Source: Erinaceus europaeus (Eukaryota; Chordata; Mammalia; Eulipotyphla; Erinaceidae). Taken from it: a DNA stretch of 64,000 nt. Made by a program: the position numbers and the translations under genes. The stretch spans positions 64,443,353 through 64,507,352 of the forward strand of contig NC_080175.1 in NCBI RefSeq assembly GCF_950295315.1. The letters are read 5' to 3'. Position 1 is the first letter of the stretch; each line of letters opens with the position of its first letter. The notes under the pieces are model-generated. The model saw nothing but the letters and a program-made list of their open reading frames with translations, had not been told where the DNA came from and made no database searches. Shown piece by piece: positions 39,223 to 51,877 of the stretch.

Positions 39223-39750
39223 AAGCAGAAATGCTCCACTACTTTTGAAACTTCTCTTCTGCAGGTGCTCCCATAGGAATGTTGGGTTGGGTTCAGGAAT
39301 AGAACCCTGAGAATCCCTCATTGGATATTATACTAGGTATACCACTACTCAATATCCATGTTAGAGTATAAAGAATGGTTCCACAGAGATCATCAAAAAG
39401 TCAATAATCATCTTCCAAACATTTCTAAATGTTACAGTTGGGGCCTGATACTTTTTTTTTTTTAATTTCAACAAATTGTCAGCTTGTGACCATAAAGGAT
39501 AGAGAGGGTCATATTTATACAGTTTGCAAATATATATTTACATGTTCTAGAAGTCCTCCCTTCCTAATGTTTCTGAACATTTTATATATAAGTTTCAGCT
39601 ATCTATTGTTCTGATGAGTCATTCTGTTTTTCCATTTAAAAATATATAAAACAGTCCCTGAGATAGCACTGATCAGGAAATCGAATAGCTTTTACATCTA
39701 GCGGTTCTCAAGTTTTAAGTTAAAAGCAGATGTATATATAACTATAAAAT
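39223..39750. other. Unassigned AT-rich stretch
   Basis: No feature recognised. Confidence 0.35.
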
Positions 39751-39752
39751 CT

Positions 39753-40053
39753 CTGGGAGGCAGGCGGTAGCATAGTGGATTAAGCACAAGTGGCGCGAGG
39801 TGCAAGGACCTGTGTAAGGATCCCTGTTCAAGCCCTCAGATCCCCACCCACAGGGGAGTGGCTTCACAGGCAGTGAAGCATTTCAGCAGGTGTCTGTCTT
39901 TCTCTCTCCCTCTCATCTTCCCCTCCTTTCTCCACTTCTCTCTGTCCTATCCAACAACAATGACATCAATAACAACAACAATCATAACTACAACAATAAA
40001 ACAACAAGGGCAACAAAAGGGAATAAATAAAATAAAATAAAATACATTCTTAA
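39753..40053 (+). mobile_element. SINE-A
   Basis: CTGGGAGGCAGGCGGTAGCA head to AAAATAAAATAAAATAC tail. Confidence 0.85.
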
Positions 40054-41590
40054 AGATATGTATTAATTGAACATTTCCTAAAAATGTGTAACAACTGTCG
40101 TATGAAATGTGTACATATATGTCACACAAGAAAAAAAACATACACACTATATATAGAGAGAGAAAGAGAAAGAGAGAGAGAGAGAGAAGGTTTTTATTTT
40201 GTTTCATTATATCTGGTCAGATAATCTACACTGAAAAAAAACACCGCAATTTAAGGCAGTAGCTGACGCTGTGGAGTGTTTCTGAAGATGTGAATCACCT
40301 TTAAACCTAAGTTATTACTCTAAACATGTGGACACTGACCCTGGGGCTGAACCATAACTCAAATTTTCCTGAGCCTCCACTACTACTTTCAGTGACAAAT
40401 GGAACAGATTCTACAAACTGCCTCGCACAAATAATGCTTTTGGATTACTTGTTGTGTTCACTTGGAGGGCTGAGAGATCCATTTTTCTTCTAATCCTTAA
40501 GGACATAAATGCATTAGTCTTTCTACTTCAAATCCAATCAGTGCCATTTTCACTCCTGTGAGTAAATGATTTTTATGGAGTCTCTGTTGGTCACTAAGAT
40601 GACCAGCTTCTGAAAGCTTCAGTGTGGTTCAGAACTGTTATATTCTGTAACACCAAACACAGCAATTCAGCTGCCTGTAAAAAACCAACTAAAGAGTTTA
40701 GGATGAAGCTGTCTTAACTTGTTATTACATATATATTAAAACTAGATGTGACATGTGAAGACTTTTATATAGATTAATAAAAAATCCCAATGACTTTAAA
40801 ATATTTATGTAAATTACTTACTATATATAAATACATAAACTTTTAGCAACATATTACATTGTTCAGAAGGATGAATTACCAGACAATCTAGTTCCTATAT
40901 CTATCCTCAGCATTACAGAATAAGACTGAGCTCCACTTTCTGTGTCAAATACCACATATTTTAGACCTAAGCAGTGATTTAGCCCTCTCTACTTCACTTG
41001 TCTCTTTTTCATATAAATATGTAAATATTTTAAAAATGTGAGCAAACCTTGTGTATTAAACATGGTTCTAAGTGCTTTAAAATTATGTTAGTTACTGATG
41101 AAACATGATGGTGAAAAGGGACCTAAGTTGGGAGTGAAAGTATTTTGCAGATACTAGTCATAAGAAGATGAGACTGTATCCTTGTGTCAACAAGTATTGC
41201 AATAAGTTAACCCCCAAAAAAGTTATAAAAAGAAGAAAGATGAAGAAATAGTATTTTTAGTTTCCTTTTGCAGAAGGGAAAAGTGAATATTGTGTGATTT
41301 TGACTTTATTATATAAAACTGACAAGGAATAGTAGTTGTTCCTTTTATTTGGTGCACTTCTTCAATCTGTACAACATACCTTTGTTTTGCATGATATTAG
41401 TTTTAGACTCATTGAAATACATTCTAATGAACTGTTGTATATCTGATGCTTTTTTTGGTTATGATTAATATGCCAAAATATGTGATTACATAATATAATT
41501 AAATAGATGTGAAGGATGTGGTGTTTACACATCTGATAGAATTCACATATTTATTTTTTTTCTCTTGCTCTCCTTAACTCTGTCTCTATC
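40054..41590. other. Longest low-repeat stretch in this part
   Basis: Apart from a GA-rich tract at 40155-40188, about 1.5 kb shows no repeat that I know and no long frame. The block 40236-40700 has more balanced composition than its surroundings and could be a conserved non-coding element. Confidence 0.35.
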
Positions 41591-41591
41591 A

Positions 41592-41657
<66 letters not shown>
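41592..41657. repeat. (CT)n(AT)n compound microsatellite
   Basis: CT to about 41614, then AT to 41657. Confidence 0.95.
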
Positions 41658-41659
<2 letters not shown>

Positions 41660-41735
41660 TCAGGGAAAGGTAACATAGTTTAGTCAATGAGGCCTAGGAA
41701 AACACTAATGACAAAATATAAAAATAAAAGATTTT

Positions 41736-41965
41736 TCGGGGCCAGGCCATGGCACACCTGGTTAAGTACACACATTACGGTACTCAAGGTCCCAGGGTCA
41801 AGCCCCTGGTTCCCACCTGCAAAGGGAAAGCTTCACAAGTGGTAAAGCAGGGATGCAGATGTTTCTCTTTCTCTTTCCCTCTCTGTGTCTGCCTCTCCCT
41901 TCTCAATTTATCTCTGTCTCTATGCAATAATATATATATATATATATATGTATATTTAAAAGATT
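41736..41965 (+). mobile_element. SINE-B with AT tail
   Basis: Head CGGGGCCAGGCCATGGCACA, B box GGGTCAAGCCCCTGG, and a tail expanded to (AT)n at 41931-41949. Confidence 0.88.
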
Positions 41966-41989
41966 TTTAAAGTTCAGTAATACATATGT

Positions 41990-42375
41990 GTATTGGGGGC
42001 CAGAACATACATGCTTCCATGTGCAAGGACCACTGCTCAAACCTCTGGTCCCCATCTGAAGACAGGAATCTTCATGAGCAGTGAGGCTCTAGCAGGTGTC
42101 TATTTTCTCTCTCCCTTTCTTTTATCTGCACCCCCCTTTTTTTTTAGATAGGACAGAGATAAATGGAAAGACAGAGAGGGGGAGAGAAAGACAGACACCT
42201 GCAGACCTGCTTTACCGCCTGTGAAGCAGGGGAGTTGGGGGCTAGAACCAGGATCCTTAAACTGGTCCTTGCATTTTTGCATGTGCGCTTAACCCACTGG
42301 GCTACCGCCGGACTCCCTATCCATCCACACCCCTTTTAAATTATTTCTGTATTACCAAATAAAAGAAAGAAAAAA
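41990..42375 (+). mobile_element. SINE-B split by a minus-strand SINE-A
   Basis: SINE-B head and body at 41990-42130 and its 3' end after about 42320 (CCCCTTTTAAATTATTTC). Confidence 0.65.
42138..42318 (-). mobile_element. SINE-A (internally deleted) nested in SINE-B
   Basis: GATAGGACAGAGATAAATGG through the reversed head CTACCGCCGGACTCCC. The A/T-rich tail portion is short. ATCTGCACCCCCC and ATCCACACCCC flank it. Confidence 0.7.
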
Positions 42376-42479
42376 AGAGAAATAAAAAAACATGGTTATT
42401 GGGAGTGATAGAGTCATCCTGTAGACACTGAATCCCAGTGATTACCCTACTTGCAGTAGAGAAATATTTATCTTTTATA

Positions 42480-42845
42480 TTTTATATATAAAAGATAAAT
42501 ATTATATATTTATGTATTTATTAGTAAAATATATACAGAATAATACAATGCATTAATAAGATACTATACAAACGTATGTATATTCTTATGCAAAGGATTT
42601 TCAAGGGCTATTAAAGATCAAACTTTAACTCTTATCTAAAGATAAGCCAATTATTTTTACAAATTTTTGTGAATGTTTGTACATGACATAATTTTCATGA
42701 ACTAGAAACATATGAAAACATAATGGCATCAGCAACTGACATAGTAAGCTTATCAGGTTTTTAGTACCACTTTCCTGAGACACAGTTCTCAGTTGGTAAT
42801 TGCAGAGGTTGACATTGACACATGCAATAAGCTAAGTTAATGGGT
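42480..42845. other. Unassigned AT-rich stretch
   Basis: Contains an imperfect palindrome around 42474-42503 (ATCTTTTATATTTTATATAT region). No gene. Confidence 0.35.
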
Positions 42846-42859
42846 AGAAATCTTGAACT

Positions 42860-43304
42860 CCACTATTCCAAGCTTGGGATCCATGATTGCTCAACAAATT
42901 GTTTGGCTTCATATGTTAACTCTCTTTTCAATCACCAGGTTCCAGATGCCACCAGGATGCTGGCCAGGCTTCCCTGGATTGAAGACCCCACCAATGCGTC
43001 CCGGAGCTCAGCTTCCCCAGAGACACACCTTACTAGGGAAAGAGAGAGGCAGACTGGGAGTATGGACCGACCAGTCAACGCCCATGTTCAGCGGGGAAGC
43101 AATTACAGAAGCCAGACCTTCCACCTTCTGCAACCCTCAACGACCCTGGGTCCATGCTCCCAGAGGGCTAGAGAATGGGAAAGCTATCATGGGAGGGTGT
43201 GGGTTATGGAGATTGGGTGGTGGGAATTGTGTGGAGTTGTACCCCTCCTACCTTATGTTTTTGTTCATTAATCCTTTCTTAAATAAAAAATTAAAAAAAA
43301 AAAA
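42860..43304 (+). mobile_element. LINE-3U 3' end with clean target duplication
   Basis: AGAAATCTTGAACT occurs at 42846-42859 and 43305-43318 (perfect 14 bp). The insert is 445 bp, 5'-truncated, poly(A)-tailed. This is direct evidence that the family moves by target-primed reverse transcription. Confidence 0.93.
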
Positions 43305-43319
43305 AGAAATCTTGAACTA

Positions 43320-43615
43320 AGGGAGTCTGGCGCTAGCGCAGCAGGTTAAGTGCACTTGAAGTGAAGTGCAAGGACGGGCTTAAGGACCCGGGTTCGAGCC
43401 CCCAGTTCCCCACCTGCAGGTGAGTTGCTTCCCAGGCAGTGAAGCAGGTCTGCAGGTGTCTATCTTTCTCTCCTCCTCTCTGTCTTTCCTTCCTCTCTCT
43501 ATTTCTCTCTGTCCTATCTAACAATGGCGACATCAATAACAAAAACAATAAAAACCACAACAACAATAAAAAAACAACAAGGGCAACAAAAGGGAAAATA
43601 AATATAAAAAAAGAA
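43320..43615 (+). mobile_element. SINE-A abutting the LINE-3U copy
   Basis: Head GGGAGTCTGGCGCTAGCGCA begins immediately after the LINE's target duplication. AGAAATGAACTACATT follows its tail, a related but altered duplicate. Confidence 0.85.
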
Positions 43616-43725
43616 ATGAACTACATTCAAAAATAATGAACTACATTATGTATAATGGAATATTAAATTATATATATACATATATATAGTACATATATTG
43701 ATATAAGGATAGTATATACTTATAA

Positions 43726-43728
<3 letters not shown>

Positions 43729-43770
<42 letters not shown>
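43729..43770. repeat. (AT)n microsatellite
   Basis: About 42 bp of TA. Confidence 0.95.
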
Positions 43771-43774
<4 letters not shown>

Positions 43775-45211
43775 CATATATACCCATGGAATTTTAAAAA
43801 TAGAAAACACAAATTCATGTATAGTAAACTAAACTGAAATTGCTTGAGGTTATTAACTATGAGTAGTTGTGATGAAGCAGATATAGATGATAATATCTGC
43901 TAACATCCTAAATCAATAGGCTCTTTATAGTAGTGATATATTGTCCTTTGTCATTTTGTGCTACTGAAGGAAGAAAATCTATTATAGTCAAGTAGATTTA
44001 GCTGTGAAGAATATAATAAAAGGACTATTTATTAGAAATATGCCATCTACAAGAGAGCCAACAACAGATGGTCAGATACTCAAGGACTAATACCAGTGAC
44101 AATTGATTAAATTTCTCAGCTATGAAGGACTGAGTTAAAAATAAGAGATTGCATTGTTGGTTTATAGTTTTCACCATTTCTGTTTCAACAATTTTTCATG
44201 TGGCCTCACAATGCATCTTATTCAAAATATAGTCCATCTTCTTGTTTTCTTGATTCTTAGTCTGATCATGTGATGTCCTTCTGGCAAGTTGTTTGGAGGT
44301 GTGATGAATCCACTTGACAAAGCAACTGAGTGTTCACATTTACACATTTCTCCTTTGCCATTAAAATAAAAGCACTCATTAGCCATCTTGATGAGTCAAA
44401 CGGAACAGGAAAGGATCTACGTTCCATCAGGTATCATTGTATGACCATTCTAGACCACCAACCAAAGTGTTCCACCAGTGTTTAGACATGAGGAGTAGAA
44501 AGAGGAGTGCAGTGCACAAAGCAAAGAGTATGGAAAATTAAGGAATTTGAAAAAGAAAATAATGATTTTTTTTTTTTTGCCCTAGTGCAAACTTTGCCCC
44601 AGTGTAGCCTCTTTGTAAGTAGTTATATACTGGTATTCAACAATTTTCAATACTCTTATTTAAAATGGAATAAATAATACTTTAGGATAATCTACTCTTT
44701 GATTCAGTTCCTGAAAAAACAGTATGACATCATTAATTAACCAATTCAAATTATTCTCCTGAGGATAGTAAAAAAAAAAAAAAAAGAAAATGATTTGAAA
44801 CATAGTTATATCTATCAGATGAAGCTGCCATACATATATCCTGAATGGTCATATTTTTCACTTGGGAGTCTCATCTTTTAATCAAATAGGTCTCATTCAA
44901 ACTCTAAAGAATAAAGTAAAGCAAGCAAATAAATAAAATTAATAAATAAAGTAAAAAGAGATCAAACTCTAAGGAATAAAGTGAAAACATGTACCTATAA
45001 TCCAGATTGTTTTCAACCACTATTTTGATAAAGAGATAACATTTGAAAATGTCAGCTAGTTGTAAACTATGCTATAAAGGGCACTATGTTTGTGTATATG
45101 TAAAAGCACATATTAGAATTAAAAAATAACATGAGAATGTATTAGGAATAAAATTACAATGATATATTAATGAAATTACTTACAAATATGGATATTGCTA
45201 CATAAAAGATA
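43771..45211. other. Unassigned sequence
   Basis: About 1.4 kb without recognised repeats. Short A/T runs at 44570 and 44770. Two near copies of CAAACTCTAA(A/G)GAATAAAG at about 44898 and 44965. No gene signal. Confidence 0.35.
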
Positions 45212-45530
45212 AAAGTAAGGAGTTCTGCAGAAGCGCAGAGGGTTGAGCACATGTGACGCAAAGTGCAAGGAGGGCCATAAGGACCTGGGTTCCAGTCCCT
45301 GGCTCCCCACCTGCAGGGGAGTCGTTTCACAGGCAGTGAAGCAGGTCTGCTGGTGTCTATCTTTCTCTCCCCCTCTCTGTCTTCCCCTCCTCTCTCCATT
45401 TCTCTCTGCCCTAACAATGACGACATCAGTAACAACATCAATAATAACTATAACACTATAACAACAATAAAAAACAAGGGCAACAAAAAGGATAATAAAT
45501 AAATAAATAAATATAAAAAGTAAAAAAAAA
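45212..45530 (+). mobile_element. SINE-A
   Basis: AGGAGTTCTGCAGAAGCGCA head, CTCCCCACCTGCAGGGGAGT, standard tail. Confidence 0.85.
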
Positions 45531-45536
45531 AGGAAA

Positions 45537-45645
45537 CTGGGTCGCGGGAATTGTGTGGGGTTGTACCTCCCCCCATCCTATGATTTTGTTAATGTCTCCT
45601 TAAATAAATAATAAAATAAAATAAAATAAAATAAATCACAATGAT
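45537..45645 (+). mobile_element. LINE-3U extreme 3' end
   Basis: Only about 60 bp of the terminal block (GGGAATTGTGTGGGGTTGTA, GTTAATGTCTCC) and an (AAAAT)n tail. Confidence 0.7.
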
Positions 45646-45659
45646 AAAAAAAAGTAAAA

Positions 45660-46495
45660 AAAAAAGATATAAGTAAGAACCAATAGAAACGGAACAAAAT
45701 TCACAGAGAAATACCTGAAAGTTATTAAGGAAGTTTAATTCAAAGTTAGATAAAATTAATGCAGTAAAGAAATAGTGGCTAAATAATCAGTGTTGGGTTT
45801 GCTACAGACTCAGCTATTTATTCCAATTTTGCCTGTTATCAATTTCTCTTTCCTCCCTCCATGTTTCTTTCTTGTTTCTCCATTTCCCTAATCATGAGCA
45901 TTCCAGGAAACTCACTTGAAATTATAATTCACAGATGTGTTAAAATAAAAATTACCAATGTAATTTGCATATAAAACTGTCAGTAATAAAATGGAAATTT
46001 TTTGAACATTGAATGGGTGAAAGCCAATGTAGAAATTCAATTATAATGTGTAATAAATATATTACCATCTTAATGAAAGCATGCATAATATAAAATTGCT
46101 AAAAGATTAAAAATAGTTTATAGAACAACATTTTAGAGAATAAGGAAAAAATATAGGAAACAGTCACCTTGATTTTGCTAAATATAAGAGTGAAAATAAA
46201 AAAGAATTATATACAAATATTTAAGTAAAGGTTAAAAATTTAAAAAAACTAAATAAAGAGTAGTTTTACATTGTTAGTTTTCCAGTTCTTCACAGGCGTC
46301 TATGAATCTTGTGGCTAAATCTGGTGCCATTTCATACAAGAGCAGCTATTGCTTGATTTAATTGTGTTCTCTCTTCCATTTCTCACATAGTTGCATGAGT
46401 TGCATGAGGCTGAGTTGCTTTCCAGGTTCATTTCTTATTGGTAGTACTAAGATCTCTGCTTCCTTGTTTGCTATTAGCTGTTAATCTTGGTTTAT
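45660..46495. other. Unassigned AT-rich stretch
   Basis: No feature recognised. Confidence 0.35.
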
Positions 46496-46499
46496 AAAA

Positions 46500-48830
46500 A
46501 TTTTTGTACATACCCCTCTCATAACATAACTACTTATGCCTTTAACTACAAAAGAATATTCTGTATTCCATCCCTTCCACTGGAGGTTTCCCTATTCTTT
46601 ATCCCTCTGGGAGTATGAACCAAAGATCTTTATGAGGAGCAGAAGGTTGAAGACCTGGCTTTTATAATTGCTTCTACACTGGACATGGGTGTTGACAGGT
46701 CAATTCATTCCCCTAACCTCTTTTTATTTTTCCTTAGTAGGGGTAGGGCTCAGGGGGTCATCTGTCCAGGGAAGTCAGATTGGCATCATCTGCAGCATGG
46801 TGGCAGAGTATTGGATCTGGAGAACTCACATCCTAGGACTGGCATCTCTGGACATAGTCCCAAGTTAAACATGTTGAGGTGTCACTAGTTGTATTGATTT
46901 GATACTGCGTCTGCTGATCTCTTCCTTTCTAAACCACACCTACACATATTGCTACTATCAAATGTCCTTCCTTTTATCATATTTTCTATCCAGGTGCTGA
47001 TGAAGTTGGAGTTCAGAACCCTCTAGTCATCTCCCCTATCATTTCTTCCCTGATGAGAGTATGGACCAAAATTATTTATGGAGTGAAGAAGGTGGGAGTT
47101 CTGGCTTCTGTAATTGCTTCTCTGCTGGACATAGGCATTGACAGGTTAATGCACAACCCCCAGCCTGTTTCTATATTTTTCTAGTGGGGTAGGGATCTGC
47201 GGAGGTGAGTTTCCAGGAAACACTGGTGATGTTTCTGCTCAGGGAAGTCAGGATGGAATCATGATAACATCTGCAACTTAGTGGTTAAAAGGAAGTGAAG
47301 TATAAAGCAAGACAAAATGATTAAAAAACAAAAAAGTAGGAATAGAGCAGATGAGAGTAGAAATCTTAGGGTAAAACAAAAGCTAAGAAGTCTATTTTAG
47401 GTATGCTTTTATAAGCTCACGACTTTTGTAATTTTTGCCTGAGTTTGATAACTAACATGGAGATAAATAAATGTTTTCTGGGAGGATGGTGTCAGAGCTG
47501 ACAATGGAGCTAAATTTTTGGATTAGAGCAGATTGTACCTCCCAAACTTGAAGGAAATCTATGAGTAAAATTAACTATTTACTTTGTAAACCTGACCCAG
47601 GGCCCATAGATAGTCATATTTAGCACAAGAGCCTGTGTGACTTCTAAATCCCTGTAGGTCTTCAGTGCATGGTCACAGCTGGGAACATTTCAGGATATAT
47701 TTGTTTCAGGATTTGTCTTTCTCTAGAGATAGGGTGATGACCCAGCCTCCCTTAAGAGTGTGGGGAAGTCCCTAAAATTGCTACTTTATAGGGAGGACAA
47801 GTTCCCAGATTGGTCCACAGGAGGGATTATAATGACATTCCTGATGGAAGAGACCACTGATCACAGACAGAGGGACCTATTAAAGGTCTAGGACTATCAT
47901 AACTGTGTGGAAGTCCAAGGATTACAAACTAGGGCCCCAGATGATGGGGTGGTCTGCTGTTGACCAAATAGTGAGCCAGTCCTTGCCCTTATCCATCTTT
48001 AATATTCTTTTCTTTATCTGATGAGCTTAGATTTTTTTCCTAGTTGTTAAAAAATTGAATGTCACTTATTGTGTCCAAACCAGTATTAGGTTTATGGGGT
48101 CTTCCTTCTTTAGTCTTTCTACTAGATTCCAAGCTTATTTTATCTATGTCTAATTGATTAAAGAATTTATGATGCCTTCTTTAGGCCCTTCTACTAGTGT
48201 CCTGGGCATATTAGGTCTAAGTTTAATCACAGAGTGTTAGAGTTATATAATTGTCTCTTGCTTATGGATACATATACACCACCTATACCTAGTATCTTAA
48301 GCCCTAACATGTCTTATGTCTGCAACACTGCTAGATAACATAACATCTGAATTGAAATAGGTAGTCCCAATATGTTAGGAAATATCTCGCCAGACTAAAG
48401 GAGTTAGGAGGTTCACATCTCAGTTTGGTGTCTCTGGCAAAAACTAACAGTAACAAGTTAATATCATATTAACATGGCATGGATTTAGTTGAGGTCAACA
48501 GAGGCAGTGATACAGTAAGAGATCAGAGAGAATAAACATCAAGAAATATAAGCTTAGTCTTAGAGTTTCCAAGACTAGGACAAAAAAGATCTTATGTCCC
48601 ACGGGGCTCATAACTTTAGTTATGTTTGTTTAAGCCTGATAAATAACATTCAGGTGGACTGAAAAGTATTGTCTGAGGAATGGTGTCAGTGTTGAGAATA
48701 GGCCTACAAATTTGGATCAGGTCAGAAAGTATCTCCCAAATATGAGGAAACTATATAAATACCATTAACTGTAAACCCCATGTATCTAAGTTAGGCCCGA
48801 ATCTATTCATATGTATTTTGCTGGTTATTG
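46500..48830 (-). mobile_element. Old LINE-3U 3'-UTR sequence, minus strand
   Basis: Two diverged antisense versions of the terminal block lie at about 46560-46880 and 47010-47290. Upstream UTR sequence follows. CCAGATGATGGGGTGGTCTG at about 47937 corresponds in reverse to 23855-23880. It is heavily mutated, with no poly(A) boundary seen. Confidence 0.55.
47430..48810. repeat. Internal duplicate blocks in the old LINE region
   Basis: 47440-47610 and 48610-48800 align by eye: both have a TGATAA segment, GATGGTGTCAG/GAATGGTGTCAG, TTTGGAT, GTACCTCCCAAA/GTATCTCCCAAA and AACCTGACCCAGGGCCCAT/AACCCCATGT. The spacing is about 1.17 kb. Confidence 0.55.
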
Positions 48831-49145
48831 CTGGCCAGAAGGTGACTCTATTTTTTATCTCTGGGCTTCACTTTGTTTCTCTGTGAACTATTGAGGGGTG
48901 GAGGGCTGCAGTTAGGCTTCTTACTGTTTCCTTGAGCTTTTTGTATTCCTTTTTGTACTCCTTGTGGTATATATATGGTTTTTGTGTATTATTTATGATT
49001 TCAGTCTGAAACCAAATCTCAGGTGTTTGCTTCTGGACTACAGCTATGTTCAGAAAAGCAGGGCCCACTTTACCATTTAGTAGCCATTATTCGCAAATTA
49101 CCTTTATGTTTGAGCAACAGACAGGACTTGTGTTAGCTACAAATG

Positions 49146-49146
<1 letters not shown>

Positions 49147-49198
<52 letters not shown>
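49147..49198. repeat. (GT)n microsatellite
   Basis: About 52 bp of TG. Confidence 0.95.
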
Positions 49199-49199
<1 letters not shown>

Positions 49200-49365
49200 A
49201 TACGCCCTTGTGGTCCTGGATTAAAAATTGAAAGGTTTGCTTCTCTCACTCATCAGTGTTGTGTATTGTTTTGGCTACTGCTACTGAGGGATGGTAGGGG
49301 GTGGGGTGCTGCAATCCTGTGCTGGTGCTATTAATTAATTTATTATTATTATTATTATTATTACT

Positions 49366-49614
49366 TTGCCTCCTAGGTTATCACTGGGGCTCAGTGCCAA
49401 CACAACTAATACACTACTACTTGATATTTTTTTTTCCATTTTCTTGGATAGGATAGAGTAATTGGGAGAGGAAGCGGGATAGAAAGAGAAACACCTACAA
49501 ATCTACTTCTCCACTTGTGAAGCATCTTCCTGGGGGTGGGGAGTCAGAAACTTGAATGCAGATATTTGCATGAATCCTTGTGCTTTGTACTTTGTAGCAC
49601 TGCCTAGACACCTG
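49366..49614 (-). mobile_element. Diverged SINE-A, long form, minus strand
   Basis: CACTGGGGCTCAGTGCCAAC, GATAGGATAGAGTAATTGGG and CACTTGTGAAGCATCTTCC retain the order of the long form. (TTTA)n follows at 49619-49671. Confidence 0.7.
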
Positions 49615-49618
49615 GTAA

Positions 49619-49625
49619 TTTTATT

Positions 49626-49668
<43 letters not shown>

Positions 49669-49671
49669 TTA
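49619..49671. repeat. (TTTA)n microsatellite
   Basis: About 13 TTTA units. Confidence 0.95.
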
Positions 49672-50064
49672 TTTTGTGCATGGTTTCCATTACTGCACCA
49701 TTTCTTATCCCAAGCACATTTGAGAACACCCACCTGACCGTGACACTGAAGTGCTTCAACAGAAGTCTCAGCTGTAGTTGGTAAGTTTTGTTAAGTTTAA
49801 TAGCTTAGATATTTGCTGTTTAAATTTGATATTTGCTGATTGATTCTAATCCCTTTTCCTCCGTGCCCACACCTCTGAGAAGTACCTTTAGTATTTTTGA
49901 ATTAACCATCCAATTCAAGAGAGGGGATTTTTCTGTGGTGCTCCTGCTTTGCACAAAGAAAAGGTTGTACAAACATCCCCAGAGAACTGAAAAAATATAT
50001 ATATATATATTATCATCTCTTTAAGATCAAAACCTAGCAAGAAGCATGAAACAAAGCAAGATTG

Positions 50065-50224
50065 TGTGGTTCAGGAGGTGGCGCAATGGATAAAGCACTG
50101 AATTCTCAAGCATGAGGTCCTGAGTTCAATCCCTGGCAGCACATATACCAGAGTGATGTCTGGTTCTCTCTCTCTCTTCCTATCTTTCTCATGAATAAAT
50201 AAATAAATAAAATATTAAAAAAAA
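50065..50224 (+). mobile_element. SINE-C, young
   Basis: Near-consensus copy between perfect 17-bp duplicates GAAACAAAGCAAGATTG at 50048-50064 and 50225-50241. Confidence 0.93.
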
Positions 50225-50241
50225 GAAACAAAGCAAGATTG

Positions 50242-51488
50242 CAATACAATATTTTTAACTGACAAAGCCAAGCTCCTAAAAATAAAATTTCTAAGCCAAA
50301 TATCCCATCATGTAAAATAACAATGAATCAAACAAGAAAATATTACACTGAATAAAATTTATCCATTACTGCAGAAGTAGATTTATTTCCAACTATGAAA
50401 TCAGTCAGACAATAAATAAAAAAGCTGGAAAATTATGAAAAAGATGTACTAATAACTAAATAGCTTCTTTCTCATTAAGTATCAATGCTACTGAACAATG
50501 TAATAACATTCAGATATACAAGAATATTTACATCATCATCCTGTAGTTTCAATTTTGGCATTTCCCCCCCCCCCAATGCATTGCATCTTTAAAGGAAAGA
50601 ATTGAGAATTATATCTGATTTTCAAAGGAAACTGCACAAAGTAACAGAATGATTTGGAGCAAAAGGTCAGAACTCTTCATTTAAAGCCTTTGCTAGTAAC
50701 TTGCTATTTGACCTCAGGCAATTTACTTTTTCACACCGAGTTTCTTTTCTTTCAACTGACAATTTACATTTGAATATTGTAATATCTGACCTAATTATCT
50801 CAAAGAGCCTCTTCCTTCATAAAGAACACTTCCAAAAAGATTTCTAACTTGTGTATGATAAACTGAAATTTTTATTATGATTAACATGGGCTTGTATATG
50901 AAATAGCAAACATAAAGACAGGTTTCAAAACACAAGGGAAATTTTGCTTCTTATAATTCTGAGTTATCTATTTGATTTGGCCTTTTGAAATGGAGAAGAA
51001 CCATGGTATCTTGATTATGTTGTGACCTGTATATTGAAGCTCTTTATTCCTATGAGTAACATACTTAAGATATAGTACTAAGATGGTGTACTGTTATAGG
51101 CAGTGGAATAAAAAAAATTACCACATCACTTTATTATTACTTCATAATATGTTATTACATCTAAAGCCTTTGCAAAGAATGTGAGATTTACTTGCTATTT
51201 TGTTATTATAGTCATTAAACTCAATAGCTTTTAATATCTGTATAGGAACAATGAGCCAAGGTACAGAGTAAAATCTTTAGACTTTACTTCTCTGTTTTTC
51301 AGTCTAAACACACATACACACATGTTGGAAAAAAAAAGCAAGAAAAGAAAAAAAAAGTCGATTTAAAAGATCAGCTGTACTTGGTTATCTGCTAGCGATC
51401 ATCTCAAGGTATATGTTACCAGAATAAGCTTCACAGTTTAATATAATATCCCAAAGCACTAGCATATGTGTTTATACCACTTGTGGGA
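50242..51488. other. Unassigned sequence
   Basis: About 1.2 kb, AT-rich, with a C run at 50563-50574. No gene or family recognised. Confidence 0.35.
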
Positions 51489-51489
51489 T

Positions 51490-51650
51490 TTTTTTTTTTA
51501 TTCTTTTAATTTCAGATAGGGAGAGAGAGAGGGATACCAAAGTACCAAAACATTCACCAGTGTTGTGGTATTCTAGTATGATGGTAAGTTTTGAAACCTA
51601 GCCCACACATAACAAGATAAATAGTCTACCAAGTGACCTATCTTCCATCC
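51490..51650 (-). mobile_element. Diverged tRNA-type SINE, minus strand
   Basis: CAGATAGGGAGAGAGAGAGG and AATAGTCTACCAAGTGACCT suggest a reversed SINE-B or SINE-D. Confidence 0.45.
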
Positions 51651-51817
51651 TGGTACAGCTTGTACACATTTAGCAACCTAAATATTAAAGAACAGTTCTC
51701 TAGTAAGTCATTGTTGTGGCAATCTATGAATACATTGGTCATGGAAAACAGCAGAATAGTGACTCAGCTTTAAGCATAAAATATCATGTCATTTCTCCTA
51801 CTTTCAATACCATATTA

Positions 51818-51877
51818 CATATATATATATATATATATGTATGCATGTGTGTATATGTTTGTGTATGTGTGTGTGTT
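51818..51877. repeat. (AT)n(GT)n compound microsatellite
   Basis: TA run followed by imperfect TG repeats. Confidence 0.9.

Noticed and set aside
40236..40700. A host exon in the repeat-poor block
   Set aside because: All frames are short, and I saw no paired splice signals around an open segment.
47000..47300. Possible solo LTR around 46.5-47.3 kb
   Set aside because: The sequence aligns with antisense LINE-3U terminal blocks and has no TG...CA ends with target duplication.
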